Shown: piece by piece, positions 43,752 to 52,967 of the stretch
Layout of the letters: each line of letters begins with the position of its first letter
Numbering within the stretch: the stretch's first letter is position 1
Assembly (NCBI GenBank): GCA_910576535.1
Contig: CAJTKK010000017.1
Coordinates: forward strand, 13,870 to 77,869
Reading direction: 5' to 3'
Source: an uncultured Lachnospiraceae bacterium
GTDB taxonomy: Bacteria; Bacillota; Clostridia; Lachnospirales; Lachnospiraceae
Length of the DNA: 64,000 bases
Notes under the pieces: model-generated
Told to the model about the DNA's origin: nothing
Databases searched by the model: none
Seen by the model: the letters and a program-made list of their open reading frames with translations, nothing else
Translations under genes and position numbers: made by a program

Positions 43752-45452
43752 TTATTCATCCATCAGCTTAAACTGGCTTACCAATTCATCTAATGTTACA
43801 GCCTGTGCGGAAAGCTGTTCGCTTGTAGCAGAAGTTTCCTGCGCAGTTGCCGAATTGTTCTGCACCACCTCGGAAATCTGGCTGACCCCTTGCTCTGCCT
43901 GACGCATTGTTTCGTTCTGATCCCCAATCATAATGCTCAGTTTCTTGGAAACTTCAGCAATCTGTTTAATACCGTCCACCACGATTTCAATGGAACTCGA
44001 CGCGCTTTCTACCGCACGGTTTCCGCCTTCAATTTCCTGCAAGGATCCCTCGATCAGCTCCCTGGTGTCCACTGCCGCTTTCGCACTCTGTTCCGCCAAC
44101 TGTCTAATCTGATCCGCAACTACAGCAAAACCACGCCCTGCTTCCCCTGCCCTTGCCGCTTCTATAGAAGCATTCAAAGACAGAAGATTTGTCTGCGATG
44201 CAATGGATTCGATTTCGGAAATAATATTTCCGATCTTCTTGGAAGTGTCATCAATCTTTTTCATAGCGGCTACAACTGTATTCATGCCTTCGCGGCTGTT
44301 ATCCGCTTCATCCGCATATTTTTGCGTCTGTACATAAGATTCTTCCGCATCTTCCGCGCTTCTTTCCATCGTTTCCGTAATATTTACGATCGTTGCCTGC
44401 AGCTCTTCCACCGCACCGGCCTGATCCGTTGCGCCTTCTGCAAGGTTCTGGGCAGATTCTGCCAGATTCGATGCCCCAGCCGATACCTGGTTCGATGCTT
44501 CCCCGATGGAACGCAAAGTAGCCGTCATCTGATTCCTTAATCCCCTCATCGCCTGTACCAATTTCTCAAAATCACCTGTATATCTATCCAGCATCGAAGA
44601 AGATACCGCATAGTTTCCTTCTGCCATCTCACCTAACACATAGCTGATGTCATTAATGATCACATTCAGGTTATCCGACATTTCCCTTGCTTCCCTTACC
44701 ATCACTGCGACTTCGTCCTCAGTATCAACTGCAGGAAACGGCGCAGAGAAATCCCCTGCCGCCAATGTATTCAGCCGTTTCCCTAACTCATTCAAAGGCT
44801 GCGCGATCCCTTTTGCAATGCTTCTTCCTATCTTTGTCGAAACCACTATGCCAATGATAATTACCACCACAATTGCAACCAGCAAGATAATGGACAATAT
44901 CCGCAACGTACCAGAAAGTGCATTTCCTTCATGTACTTTCACTGTCAAAAGCTCTTCCAACCTCGTATAAATATCATTATATTGATCTGCCAGTCCGCCC
45001 AAAGCCAATTCTTGAGCCTGTATACATAATTCCCTGTCCGTAGTCGCGCCAAGATCCATTATCTGTTTATCCAATGCCCAATATGCGTCCAGCATAGATT
45101 CGATCTCATCATAAGTCTTCCGTCCGTCCTCAGATACGATTGTATTTTCCACCTGCGCAAAATATTCCTCAAACATTGCCTTATTCTCTTCATGCTGTCC
45201 CACCACTGTCATTATTGCATCCGGGTTGTCATAGCCAATGGCTGCCCGCAGCGATGACCTGGAATCCGCAAATGCAAACAACGCCTTTCCGATATCGCCC
45301 TGCGCAAAACCATAATTCTTTAACGCATAAGAATATCTGTTTGCAATAACAATCACCGCTATCAACCCCGCTATTGCCGCTGCTGCCGAAATGGCTGAAA
45401 CCATTACAAAAGATTTTGTAAGTCTTTTTTCAATTTTTTCTTTGTTGAACAT
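43752..45452 (-). CDS. Methyl-accepting chemotaxis protein with four-helix-bundle sensor
   Basis: About 566 residues. Membrane helix at 17-38, an extracellular helical region of about 140 residues (KNYGFAQGDIGKALFAFADSRSSLRAAIGY) typical of 4HB_MCP sensors, and a second helix ILSIILLVAIVVVIIIGIVV. HAMP and signalling coiled coil follow, with the tip IASQTNLLSLNASIEAARAGEAGRGFAVVADQIRQLAEQS. ATG 45452 has GGAGG/AAGGG upstream; the frame is open further 5' but only from a GTG. No che or flagellar gene is in this window. Confidence 0.92.
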   Translation of the reverse strand: MFNKEKIEKRLTKSFVMVSAISAAAAIAGLIAVIVIANRYSYALKNYGFAQGDIGKALFAFADSRSSLRAAIGYDNPDAIMTVVGQHEENKAMFEEYFAQVENTIVSEDGRKTYDEIESMLDAYWALDKQIMDLGATTDRELCIQAQELALGGLADQYNDIYTRLEELLTVKVHEGNALSGTLRILSIILLVAIVVVIIIGIVVSTKIGRSIAKGIAQPLNELGKRLNTLAAGDFSAPFPAVDTEDEVAVMVREAREMSDNLNVIINDISYVLGEMAEGNYAVSSSMLDRYTGDFEKLVQAMRGLRNQMTATLRSIGEASNQVSAGASNLAESAQNLAEGATDQAGAVEELQATIVNITETMERSAEDAEESYVQTQKYADEADNSREGMNTVVAAMKKIDDTSKKIGNIISEIESIASQTNLLSLNASIEAARAGEAGRGFAVVADQIRQLAEQSAKAAVDTRELIEGSLQEIEGGNRAVESASSSIEIVVDGIKQIAEVSKKLSIMIGDQNETMRQAEQGVSQISEVVQNNSATAQETSATSEQLSAQAVTLDELVSQFKLMDE

Positions 45453-45753
45453 TTTTCCCTTTCTCCTCCCTTTTGATAGAATCGAATCTTTTGGCACATC
45501 CTTAATCAATGGAATTGGTACATCACGCACTAACTCTATTACCCTACCTTCACAAGTTTCCGGAATCCGTTTCCCTAAAACACGAAACAGCAGTTATGTA
45601 TAATTCTCTTCTCTTAAGTTTACCGTAGATTTATTATAATTCTTTTATGGAAATTATACAATATCTTTGTTAAACAAATATAAAATTTTAAAAAAATAAC
45701 AAAAATTTTGCAATATGCAACAAAAAAATTTATACAAATGTTTAAATTTTGAT

Positions 45754-45797
45754 GAAAAACATGGCGGCAAGCAGGAAGCCCCCCTGCCTGCCGCCAC
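45754..45797 (-). terminator. terminator of the ABC-F gene
   Basis: 15-bp stem GTGGCGGCAGGCAGG/CCTGCTTGCCGCCAT with few mismatches, then GTTTTTC on the minus strand. The chemoreceptor leader 45453-45753 is AT-rich with no further feature I can name. Confidence 0.88.
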
Positions 45798-45817
45798 GTC
45801 TTATTCATTGCCCCTGC

Positions 45818-47347
45818 CTACCGCCACTCCACCGTCTTCGTTGCAATCCGCTCCCTGAACTTCGCATCATGCTCCACTGCCAGCATCGTCGGCCGGTATT
45901 CCAGCAAAAGTTTTTCTATCTGCATCCGTGAAAATACGTCAATATAGTTTAACGGCTCATCCCATATATAAAGATGCGCCGGGGTAAGCAGGCTTGCAGC
46001 GATCAAGGCTTTCTTCTTCTGCCCTTCCGAAAAGTCCGCCATATCCTTGTCAAATTGCACCCTCTCCATGTCCAATTGACGCAGGATTGCGCAAAATAAG
46101 CTTTCCTCCAGGTTTTTGCCTTTACAGAATTCCTTCACGCTGCCATGCAGAAATGAAGTATCCTGATTAATATAGGAAATAACCAGGCCGGAAGCCAGCG
46201 TAAGACTCCCTTTTTCTGCCGCCGGCATCCTGCCCTTTTCTTCCTCTTGTGCCGCTCTTTGTAAAATAGCTTTTATCAGGCTCGATTTACCGCATCCGTT
46301 TGCCCCGTTTAAAAACACCCTGTCTCCTTGGCAGATTTCAAAATTTAAATTTTCAAAAAGCGGCTTTCCCGCACCTTTATACTGCAGGCCATATTGACAA
46401 GCGGCAACCAGTTTCTGTTTAAAATGCCCTAACGGCATGATTTTTAAATCTGCCGGGCATTCCACATCCTGAAGCAGCCCCTCCTTTTCCTCGATTTCCT
46501 TCCCTATCCGATTCTCTATCTGCGTCACCCGGCTTTGCATTTTCTTTGTCTTTGCCCCAATGTAAGCCCTTGTAGGGCGATCCGGTTCTTTCAACGGGTC
46601 AAAACCGATCTTTGTGCTTTCGTTCTTTTCCGCCCATTGCCTTGCCCGCCCCGATGCCGCTTTCAACTTGGCAATTTCTTTCCTATGTTTCTCATTTTCC
46701 GTCCGGGCAAATGCATCCTTCCGGCTCTTATTCTCCCACCAACTGGAAAAGTTCCCTGCCTGCACCTCTATCGAATGACGGTTCAGTACCAATACATGGT
46801 CAATACATGCATCCAGAAAGCCGCGGTCATGGGACACCAAAATAAATCCCTTTTTCCCTGCCAGATATGCTTCCACTGTCTCTCTGGACTTCTGATCCAA
46901 ATGATTGGTCGGCTCATCAATCAAAAGAAAATCATTTTCCCCGGAAAACAATACCGCCAGCATGATCTTTGCCCGTTCCCCAAAGCTAAGCGTGCCGAAC
47001 GGGCGGTATAAAATTTCCCCGTCCATCCCTAATTTATTCAGTTCGCACATGATCCTCCACTGTTCTGCCCCTGCTTTCCACTCTTCCACAAACTCTGCAG
47101 CCGGGCAATCCCAGTATTCCTCCTTTATCCGGTAAGGAAAGTAATCAAATACTGTACTCGCCGTAATCAATCCGGTATATTCATATTTTCCAAGCAGCAG
47201 ATTTAAAAACGTCGTTTTCCCTTTGCCATTCCTCCCGATAAATCCCAGTTTCCAATCCGTATCAATGGAAAACGACATATTCTCAAATACATTGTCAAAA
47301 CTTCCCTCATAACAAAAAGTGAGGTTATTCACACTGATTTGCGCCAT
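45818..47347 (-). CDS. ABC-F ribosome-protection ATPase (Lsa/Vga-like)
   Basis: 509 residues, two ATPase domains and no membrane part. Domain 1: GRNGKGKTT, LSFGERAKIML, FLLIDEPTNHLD. Domain 2: GANGCGKSS, a degenerate signature FSEGQKKKAL and YIWDEPLNYIDVFSRMQIEKLL. The linker between is helical and charged, as in the antibiotic-resistance ABC-F group (Lsa, Vga, Sal). Members displace lincosamides, streptogramin A and pleuromutilins from the ribosome; which drugs apply here is unknown. AGGAGG precedes ATG 47347. A leader with a three-codon ORF inside a terminator implies induction by ribosome stalling. Confidence 0.88.
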   Translation of the reverse strand: MAQISVNNLTFCYEGSFDNVFENMSFSIDTDWKLGFIGRNGKGKTTFLNLLLGKYEYTGLITASTVFDYFPYRIKEEYWDCPAAEFVEEWKAGAEQWRIMCELNKLGMDGEILYRPFGTLSFGERAKIMLAVLFSGENDFLLIDEPTNHLDQKSRETVEAYLAGKKGFILVSHDRGFLDACIDHVLVLNRHSIEVQAGNFSSWWENKSRKDAFARTENEKHRKEIAKLKAASGRARQWAEKNESTKIGFDPLKEPDRPTRAYIGAKTKKMQSRVTQIENRIGKEIEEKEGLLQDVECPADLKIMPLGHFKQKLVAACQYGLQYKGAGKPLFENLNFEICQGDRVFLNGANGCGKSSLIKAILQRAAQEEEKGRMPAAEKGSLTLASGLVISYINQDTSFLHGSVKEFCKGKNLEESLFCAILRQLDMERVQFDKDMADFSEGQKKKALIAASLLTPAHLYIWDEPLNYIDVFSRMQIEKLLLEYRPTMLAVEHDAKFRERIATKTVEWR

Positions 47348-47492
47348 CTCAGTTCCTCCTTCCCGCTGCCAAAGGAATTTGCGCCAATGCTATAACCTCA
47401 CAACTGTCTATGCATCTGTTCATGCCAGGAAACAGCGGTCCTATTTCTTATCCACGGCCGCTGCCTGCAGGAAACAGACTAAATTTTCCATC

Positions 47493-47599
47493 AAAAAAGA
47501 GAGGTTATGCGGGCATAATCCACTTTTGGCAACACAAACAATATCTTCATGTCCTCAAAAGTAAATTATTTCCGCATTTTTTCACCTCTCTCTTTTTTT
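47493..47599 (-). terminator. uORF-containing attenuator of the ABC-F gene
   Basis: Minus-strand leader folds as one long hairpin. The outer AAAAGAGAGAGGT pairs with ACCTCTCTTTTTT (13 pairs). Middle ATGCGG pairs with CCGCAT. Inner ATAATTTACTTTTG pairs with CAAAAGTGGATTAT (14 pairs, two G-U). The 3' arm ends in a T run, so the closed form terminates transcription. The outer 5' arm contains the ribosome site and the middle 5' arm the start of the MRK uORF. Confidence 0.85.
47566..47577 (-). CDS. three-codon leader ORF (MRK) upstream of the ABC-F gene
   Basis: ATG-CGG-AAA-TAA preceded by GAGAGGTG with 5-nt spacing. It sits about 25 nt after the predicted transcription start and inside the 5' half of the attenuator stem. 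A ribosome held here by an antibiotic would block hairpin formation and allow readthrough into the ABC-F gene. Comparable very short leader ORFs are known for other ABC-F genes. Confidence 0.7.
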   Translation of the reverse strand: MRK

Positions 47600-47607
47600 C
47601 TGCACTC

Positions 47608-47636
47608 ATTATAGGACACAACGGCAAGACTGTCAA
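47608..47636 (-). promoter_or_regulatory. ABC-F gene promoter
   Basis: Exact consensus TTGACA (47631-47636), 17 nt, TATAAT (47608-47613) on the minus strand, directly before the attenuator. Confidence 0.9.
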
Positions 47637-47736
47637 CCTCTTTCTTTCATGGCTGTTATTCTATTGCGCCGCTATAGCAACCCTTTTTCAAGGGCAGCCG
47701 GATATCCCCGCCCTAGCCCTAAATCCTTTTTGATCC

Positions 47737-48102
47737 CTAAGCCGGGGATTCCCCGATTTCTATTATATGCCCGTCCGGATCGGCAATCCTGACAGTCCGT
47801 TTCCCCCACTTATTGTTTACAGGTTTTTGAAGATACCTGACCGGTTCCGGATACTCTTCCAGCTTTTTCATAAAAGCATCCATATCGTTTTCTTCAAAAT
47901 ACAGTTCTGCATCATTGCCTCCGCGGACAGAAGCCCCGCCGATCAGCCCATCCCACAGCCCCCGTTCCTGCAGAACAAGCCCTTCTGTTAAAATTACGTT
48001 TCCCCCAAAGTCTGTCACTTCCCTTAAGCCAAACAAACGGCAGTAAAAATTTTTGGAACGTTCGATATCATCCACCACTATCAAGATATTTTTTAATTTC
48101 AT
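47737..48102 (-). CDS. VOC (glyoxalase/bleomycin-resistance fold) protein
   Basis: About 121 residues with the two beta-alpha-beta modules of the VOC superfamily: ILIVVDDIERSKNFYCRLFGLREVTDFG and YFEENDMDAFMKKLEE...VRIADPDGHIIEIGES. Members include glyoxalases, dioxygenases and antibiotic-binding proteins; sequence alone does not say which. ATG 48102 after GGTGG is used; the longer frame start adds a cysteine-rich tail with no support. Lies behind the DUF1349 gene. Confidence 0.82.
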   Translation of the reverse strand: MKLKNILIVVDDIERSKNFYCRLFGLREVTDFGGNVILTEGLVLQERGLWDGLIGGASVRGGNDAELYFEENDMDAFMKKLEEYPEPVRYLQKPVNNKWGKRTVRIADPDGHIIEIGESPA

Positions 48103-48193
48103 CTTAAACCACCCGCCCCTTTCATCCGTTTCCGCTGTAAGGCCGCATACCCTGCAGTTATGCCGCATTTCAAACCGGATACCCATCAATCTG

Positions 48194-48790
48194 CTATAGG
48201 ATTGCTGGCTTATGCGCCTCCCACTTGCATTCCGTTATCTCCATATGGGAAAATCTTGCCTCAAATGAAGAATCCTCCGGCGAACAGGCATATATCCCAA
48301 ACGAAATATCCCCCGCGCCTTCCCATAAATGGCAGATGCGCATTTGCTTAAAGCAGACGCCGTCCCCGGAATGCTCAATGCAATAATCCGCTCCCCTCCG
48401 GCTAAGACGGTACCACATCGTTTTCACCGATGCATGAATATCCGTCGTAGCCCAATCCGAATATCCATGGTTAGTCACAACGCTTCCCAGCCTTTGATAC
48501 TTCTCATTCTCATACTCGATGGAAGCTTTCAGCCAGTTCTCACTGTCAAGGTATACGGCAATCCCGCACTGGTCAAACCGCTTTTTGCTGTCGAACTCTG
48601 TTTTCACCGTAAAAGAAAAATATTTCTCTTTGGCAGCCATCTGCAAGATGGGTGCGTTATCATTCCTGAACCCATAATATGTCCGCTGCCACAGATCCGT
48701 CCCAGGCTCCGTATCAATAATAATTTCATCGCTGCTGATCCTATATTTTAACGGTTCATGAACCCAAAATAGCTTTTTTACATCCAGCAT
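48194..48790 (-). CDS. DUF1349 / concanavalin A-like lectin fold protein
   Basis: 198 residues: FWVHEPLKYRISSDEIIIDTEPGTDLWQRTYYGF, FSFTVKTEFDSKKRFDQCGIAVYLDSENWLKASIEYE and ISFGIYACSPEDSSFEARFSHMEI match the DUF1349 beta-sandwich. Homologues are cytosolic, of unknown function, perhaps sugar-binding. AAGGAAGGG precedes the ATG. It is one of four same-strand genes (50176 to 47737) with short gaps. Confidence 0.82.
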   Translation of the reverse strand: MLDVKKLFWVHEPLKYRISSDEIIIDTEPGTDLWQRTYYGFRNDNAPILQMAAKEKYFSFTVKTEFDSKKRFDQCGIAVYLDSENWLKASIEYENEKYQRLGSVVTNHGYSDWATTDIHASVKTMWYRLSRRGADYCIEHSGDGVCFKQMRICHLWEGAGDISFGIYACSPEDSSFEARFSHMEITECKWEAHKPAIL

Positions 48791-48811
48791 ATCCTCATCC
48801 CTTCCTTTCTC

Positions 48812-49636
48812 TCAACCATTGCCACAATCAGACGCATGTTTCATCCGCGCCGCTATCCCTCCGACAGCCCCGTCCAGATATTCCAGCAGCCCGCCGCCAT
48901 CACCATAATACTCCTGCACAAATGCCTCAGCCGCTTTTTCCATCATCCCTTTTATTTCCGGCAGCCCGTTTTTCCTCAAAATCCGCTGTAACCGCATACA
49001 GTCCGCTTCTTCAAAGACTTGTTCCGTCAGCGGCTTTTTAACCAAAATATGCTTTATCACAGAAGCCAGCACAATTTCACATAGGTTTTCCACCATATCC
49101 TTGTAAAGCCTATGATATCCGGATAAAACACTTTTCACGCTGCCCTCCGGGAACTTGTTTAAAAAAATCTGTTCCAATTGGATACATTTTATAAACTCAT
49201 ATATTTTATCAATTCCTGTATATGCAGAAATATCTTTTAGAACAGGGTAATCCAATGTTAAAACCGTATTTTGCGGTGCAAACCGGGCATCATAATGCCG
49301 GAAAAATTCCGGCAGCCCTTTTACAAAAGCATCGTGCAGACAACGGTTTCCATAATCAGAGAATTCCGGCAAAATATGGTTGTACAAGGCCAAAGCATCC
49401 TTTGTCTTTTTTTCAACATATGCCGCCCCCATTTCATAAGCTTGCTGCGCCGCCGGCTTCCCCCCTGCCAAAACCGCGGGAACACCTTCCGCCCCCTCCA
49501 GTTCATGAATGCAATACAGCACAGCCCCCATAAGCTGTTCCGCTTTTTCATACGTTATGGATGTGCTTCCAAAAGCCGTATACTTTTCCGCCAGCTTTCC
49601 TACAATTGGCGCCAGTTCTTCCATTTTATAATTCAT
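48812..49636 (-). CDS. DUF6179-like protein, function unknown
   Basis: 274 residues, soluble and mainly helical in appearance (ITYEKAEQLMGAVLYCIHELEGAE, ALALYNHILPEFSDYGNRCLHDAFVKGLPEFFRHYD). I match it by memory to DUF6179, a Clostridia family paired with DUF6323, the next gene upstream. Six nt separate the two genes. No catalytic motif stands out. Confidence 0.6.
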   Translation of the reverse strand: MNYKMEELAPIVGKLAEKYTAFGSTSITYEKAEQLMGAVLYCIHELEGAEGVPAVLAGGKPAAQQAYEMGAAYVEKKTKDALALYNHILPEFSDYGNRCLHDAFVKGLPEFFRHYDARFAPQNTVLTLDYPVLKDISAYTGIDKIYEFIKCIQLEQIFLNKFPEGSVKSVLSGYHRLYKDMVENLCEIVLASVIKHILVKKPLTEQVFEEADCMRLQRILRKNGLPEIKGMMEKAAEAFVQEYYGDGGGLLEYLDGAVGGIAARMKHASDCGNG

Positions 49637-49642
49637 AGCCGG

Positions 49643-50176
49643 TTACCTCCAGAAAAATTCTTTTAGCATCTCAAGATATAAATCATAATCCCATCTTTGC
49701 ACTTCGTCGAACTCCGCATATTCCCCGCGCCCTTCCGATGCCTGGTAGCCCCGGTATCCTGCCCGGATAGCCTGGGAGAAAATAGAAAGACATGTCCCCG
49801 CCAGATAATCCAAGTCTCCAAAGCATACCTCTTCAAACTGCTCCTTCATAAAATGAAGCAGCTCGTCATCCGAAATTTCATCCTGCATTTCATTCTTGTA
49901 CGTATAAAAAATCTCCTGCAGCCGGATAATGGTATCCACATAATTATCTTGACAGATAAAATCTGAATCACAGAATTCATAAATGATTTTCGGCGCGATG
50001 CCCTCCCCGAATTCTACCCTCCTTTCTTCCCGCAAAGCATGGCTGCGTTCCTCCAGGATCAGTTTTGCGTCCCGCTCGTCTAGTCTAAGCCCATACTTCT
50101 CTGTCATCCGGTTCACTTCCATCACCTTGCTTAACTGATTCTGCTGCTGCAATAAAACGATCCAATTTTTATTCAA
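49643..50176 (-). CDS. DUF6323-like protein, function unknown
   Basis: 177 residues, soluble and acidic (MTEKYGLRLDERDAKLILEERSHALREERRVEFGEGIAPKII; CQDNYVDTIIRLQEIFYTYKNE). Resembles DUF6323, usually found beside DUF6179. The start codon is TTG at 50176 with GGAGGG at ideal spacing; the next Met would lose conserved-looking sequence. First gene of this four-gene group. Confidence 0.6.
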   Translation of the reverse strand: MNKNWIVLLQQQNQLSKVMEVNRMTEKYGLRLDERDAKLILEERSHALREERRVEFGEGIAPKIIYEFCDSDFICQDNYVDTIIRLQEIFYTYKNEMQDEISDDELLHFMKEQFEEVCFGDLDYLAGTCLSIFSQAIRAGYRGYQASEGRGEYAEFDEVQRWDYDLYLEMLKEFFWR

Positions 50177-50285
50177 AAGCGTCCCTCCCCTATTTGATTA
50201 TGGCTTGAATAGTATCACAATCTTAGCGCCGCGCCATAGTGTTTACAAGCCTTGTTTTTTTGCCTATTCTGTGGTATTATAAAAA

Positions 50286-50321
50286 TGGAAAAAGGGAGCT
50301 GGCAACCGCTCCCTTTTTCCA
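50286..50321 (-). terminator. terminator after the XRE regulator gene
   Basis: 14-bp perfect stem TGGAAAAAGGGAGC/GCTCCCTTTTTCCA, 8-nt loop, then TTTTTATAA on the minus strand, 2 nt past the stop. Confidence 0.9.
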
Positions 50322-50322
50322 T

Positions 50323-50778
50323 TCAGTTTTTCACCCCTTTCTTCCACACTGCCGCCAGAATATCCTTCAGCACGAGAAAAGCATCCAAGTCATTATATTC
50401 ATGCTTATTTTTCAAATCATTTATTAACCGCTCCAATTCCGACATGTAAAACGCAGTATCCACCTCATTTTGATACCGGGCAAGGATTGGGTATTTTTTG
50501 CTCCACGCCTTTGTCCAATCTATTTTCCCCGACACCTCTTCACTTGTCTTATCAATCATTTCCTGAATCTCCTGCACGTCAATGTCAAATTCAATCAATT
50601 CATCCAATGATAGTCCATACAGAACCGCAAGCCTTTTTGACTGGCGGATATCCGGCAGCGTCTCATCGGTCTCCCATTTTGAAATTGTCTGTCTGCTCAC
50701 CCCCAGTTTGTCAGCCACATCCTCTTGCGACAGCCCTTTTTTCTTTCTCGCATGAAATAAATTATTCCCTAAACTCAT
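50323..50778 (-). CDS. XRE family transcriptional regulator
   Basis: About 151 residues. Residues 1-62 are a canonical XRE helix-turn-helix: NLFHARKKKGLSQEDVADKLGVSRQTISKWETDETLPDIRQSKRLAVLYGLSLDELI. The remainder is a charged helical domain without a recognised sensor. ATG 50778 has GGAGG 8 nt upstream and excludes a longer start at 50811. Probably monocistronic; target unknown. Confidence 0.87.
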   Translation of the reverse strand: MSLGNNLFHARKKKGLSQEDVADKLGVSRQTISKWETDETLPDIRQSKRLAVLYGLSLDELIEFDIDVQEIQEMIDKTSEEVSGKIDWTKAWSKKYPILARYQNEVDTAFYMSELERLINDLKNKHEYNDLDAFLVLKDILAAVWKKGVKN

Positions 50779-50882
50779 TAGCATTTCCTCCTTTCCGCAA
50801 TGTGTCTTCATTATAATCTTTTCAATGGAAAGGTTCTACCAATACCGGCATTCATTATTGCCCGTTATGTTGACATTCCCGG

Positions 50883-52142
50883 TTATTCCTGCGGAGTTCC
50901 CGGCATAAAACTATTAAAAACTTTTCTTGTGCCGACGGCAATGATCAGGGAAATTATGCCCGCAAACAAAATCACTGCAAATTCATAACCTTCACAGATC
51001 TCAAACAATACACCGTACAGCGCATTGCCCAACGGCTGCGCACACATAGAAAAGGCCATTATAACCGCTATTACCTTCCCAATCAGGTTCTGCGGGGTTT
51101 GCGCTTGTACAAAAGACATTATCTGTACCGCAAAAACCGTGGAACACACCATAATGCCGAAACAACATACCGTAATCACCATATAGCTGATTAACCCGGA
51201 TGAAAAAAGCAGCAGTGCAAGCCCCATCGGAAACACGCATCCGGCGCTGACTATAATTAAATTTCCTGCATTCTGTACAGTCAGCCTCTTTGCAAAAAGA
51301 CCTGCCCCAATGCCCCCTGCCAAACCTCCTGCCGCTAATGCCCCTTCCGCAAAGCCATACAGCTTATTCGCTGCCGCAGGCTCCAAAGGCAGCACCTCCG
51401 TTACGATATAAGGCAGCCCCACCACAATCATAGCCGACAAAAACAGATTAATCCCACAGACAGCAATTAATCCCTTGCCGATAACCGGTTTTTCCTTCCT
51501 GATAAACCGGATGCTTTCCGCAAAATCGCTTTTAACAGTTTCCCATATCCCGCCGCAGGATTCCTGCCGTACAAAAGGTATCTGAATAAAAAGCTCCATT
51601 ACCGCAGATAGCACAAAACATGCCACGCAGACCCAAAGTACAGGTTCCAGCCCATAAGCGCTATATAACATCCCGCCCAGAACCGGCCCCAGCAAAGAAG
51701 AAAAAGAATTTATAATATTAATGACGGAATTTGCTTCCATAAAATGCTCAGGACTTATAAGCGCAGGAACGCTCGCCTGCACAGACGGCTGATACGTGCC
51801 GGCAATGCCGTATAAAATCATCAGCGTTACCGTCATCAGGAGAACAAGGCTGGCTCTTCCCATGAGCGCAGAAAAAGAAAGAATGACCGCTGCTGTAAAA
51901 AAATCCAGTATCACCATAATGTTCCGCTTATTTACCCTGTCCGCAATAATCCCCCCTATAGGAGAAAGCAAAATCGCCGGAATAAAAGCACAAGCTGTCA
52001 CAGTCCCGAAAAGAGCCGACGATCCCGTGACATTCAGCAAGTACAGCGGCAGGGCAAACCGGATAACAGCATTGCCAAACAATGATATAATTTGCCCAAT
52101 GACAACTAAGGTAAAATCTTTTGAAAATAATTTTGCATCCAT
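50883..52142 (-). CDS. MFS efflux transporter
   Basis: About 419 residues with 12 predicted membrane helices. The loop-2/3 motif GGIIADRVNKRNIMVILD is the MFS signature, and the N-terminal FTLVVIGQIISLFGNAVIRFALPLYL matches the MFS_3/macrolide-efflux (Mef)-like branch. A TetR regulator gene lies directly upstream on the same strand, so drug or metabolite export is likely; the substrate is unknown. GGAGG precedes ATG 52142; the longer frame from 52268 is rejected. Confidence 0.87.
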   Translation of the reverse strand: MDAKLFSKDFTLVVIGQIISLFGNAVIRFALPLYLLNVTGSSALFGTVTACAFIPAILLSPIGGIIADRVNKRNIMVILDFFTAAVILSFSALMGRASLVLLMTVTLMILYGIAGTYQPSVQASVPALISPEHFMEANSVINIINSFSSLLGPVLGGMLYSAYGLEPVLWVCVACFVLSAVMELFIQIPFVRQESCGGIWETVKSDFAESIRFIRKEKPVIGKGLIAVCGINLFLSAMIVVGLPYIVTEVLPLEPAAANKLYGFAEGALAAGGLAGGIGAGLFAKRLTVQNAGNLIIVSAGCVFPMGLALLLFSSGLISYMVITVCCFGIMVCSTVFAVQIMSFVQAQTPQNLIGKVIAVIMAFSMCAQPLGNALYGVLFEICEGYEFAVILFAGIISLIIAVGTRKVFNSFMPGTPQE

Positions 52143-52296
52143 TTTATTTCCTCCATTTGCACATACCAAACGGCGGTATGTATATTTTGCTAAATATATC
52201 TGCCCTTTTCCAAGGCAGATTTCTGTTATAAATCCCCATGCCCCCATTTTCTGAAAGCATAACGCCAATATGGGCAGGAACGCCGCCCTATCCCTC

Positions 52297-52950
52297 CTAT
52301 TTATTTTCCTGATACATTCCGGCCAGTTCCTGCAGCCTTCCTAAAAACTCATGATCGACGATATCCAGCCCAAACCCTAGCATCATCTGCTGGAACACAA
52401 TAAATTTCCTGCAGATTTTTTCCGCAGTATCTTCAAATACCATCGGGTTCATCCAGACATTGATGGCAAGCATGATAATCTCTGCCAATTCTTCCGGATA
52501 ATCTGTCTGAATGGAACCATCCGAGATACCTTGCTTAACAATCGGCAAAATATAATCCGGCACTAATTTATCGACCATATTCCGCAAAATGCTAACCAGC
52601 AGTTTTGGGTTCTTATTTAAATCAGGGGCCGCCGTAAATAATTCTTCCTGATCCGGATGAAAAATAGATTCTTTAAAAATGGCCTTTAATTTCTCTTGAC
52701 CGTTGAGGTCGGAACGGCTGCATATAGCGGCCAGCATTCTATTTGATTCTTTTGTTATCCTATCCGTAACGGCAATAAAAATATCCTCCTTGGATTTAAA
52801 GTGATGATAAATCGCCCCTTTGCTTAACCCTTTCAACTGGTCAATGATATCCTGAATGGAGGTATATTCATATCCCTTTTTCATAAACAGCCGGAAAGCA
52901 ACATCCAAAATTAAATCAACTGTCTCCTCCGGGTGTTTATTTCTAGCCAT
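52297..52950 (-). CDS. TetR family transcriptional regulator
   Basis: 217 residues. N-terminal DNA-binding part: ILDVAFRLFMKKGYEYTSIQDIIDQLKGLSKGAIYHHFKSKEDIFIAV is a textbook TetR helix-turn-helix. The C-terminal ligand domain is all-helical. Two CATAC/GTATG dyads overlap its own promoter, so it should autorepress and repress the downstream MFS gene (154 nt away). AAGGAGG precedes the start. Confidence 0.92.
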   Translation of the reverse strand: MARNKHPEETVDLILDVAFRLFMKKGYEYTSIQDIIDQLKGLSKGAIYHHFKSKEDIFIAVTDRITKESNRMLAAICSRSDLNGQEKLKAIFKESIFHPDQEELFTAAPDLNKNPKLLVSILRNMVDKLVPDYILPIVKQGISDGSIQTDYPEELAEIIMLAINVWMNPMVFEDTAEKICRKFIVFQQMMLGFGLDIVDHEFLGRLQELAGMYQENK

Positions 52951-52967
52951 TTTTATTCCACCTCCTT

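Noticed and set aside
45453..45600. N-terminal extension of the second chemoreceptor (frame open for about 47 codons upstream)
   Set aside because: Only a GTG start available, while ATG 45452 has two good ribosome sites and matches the family's start.
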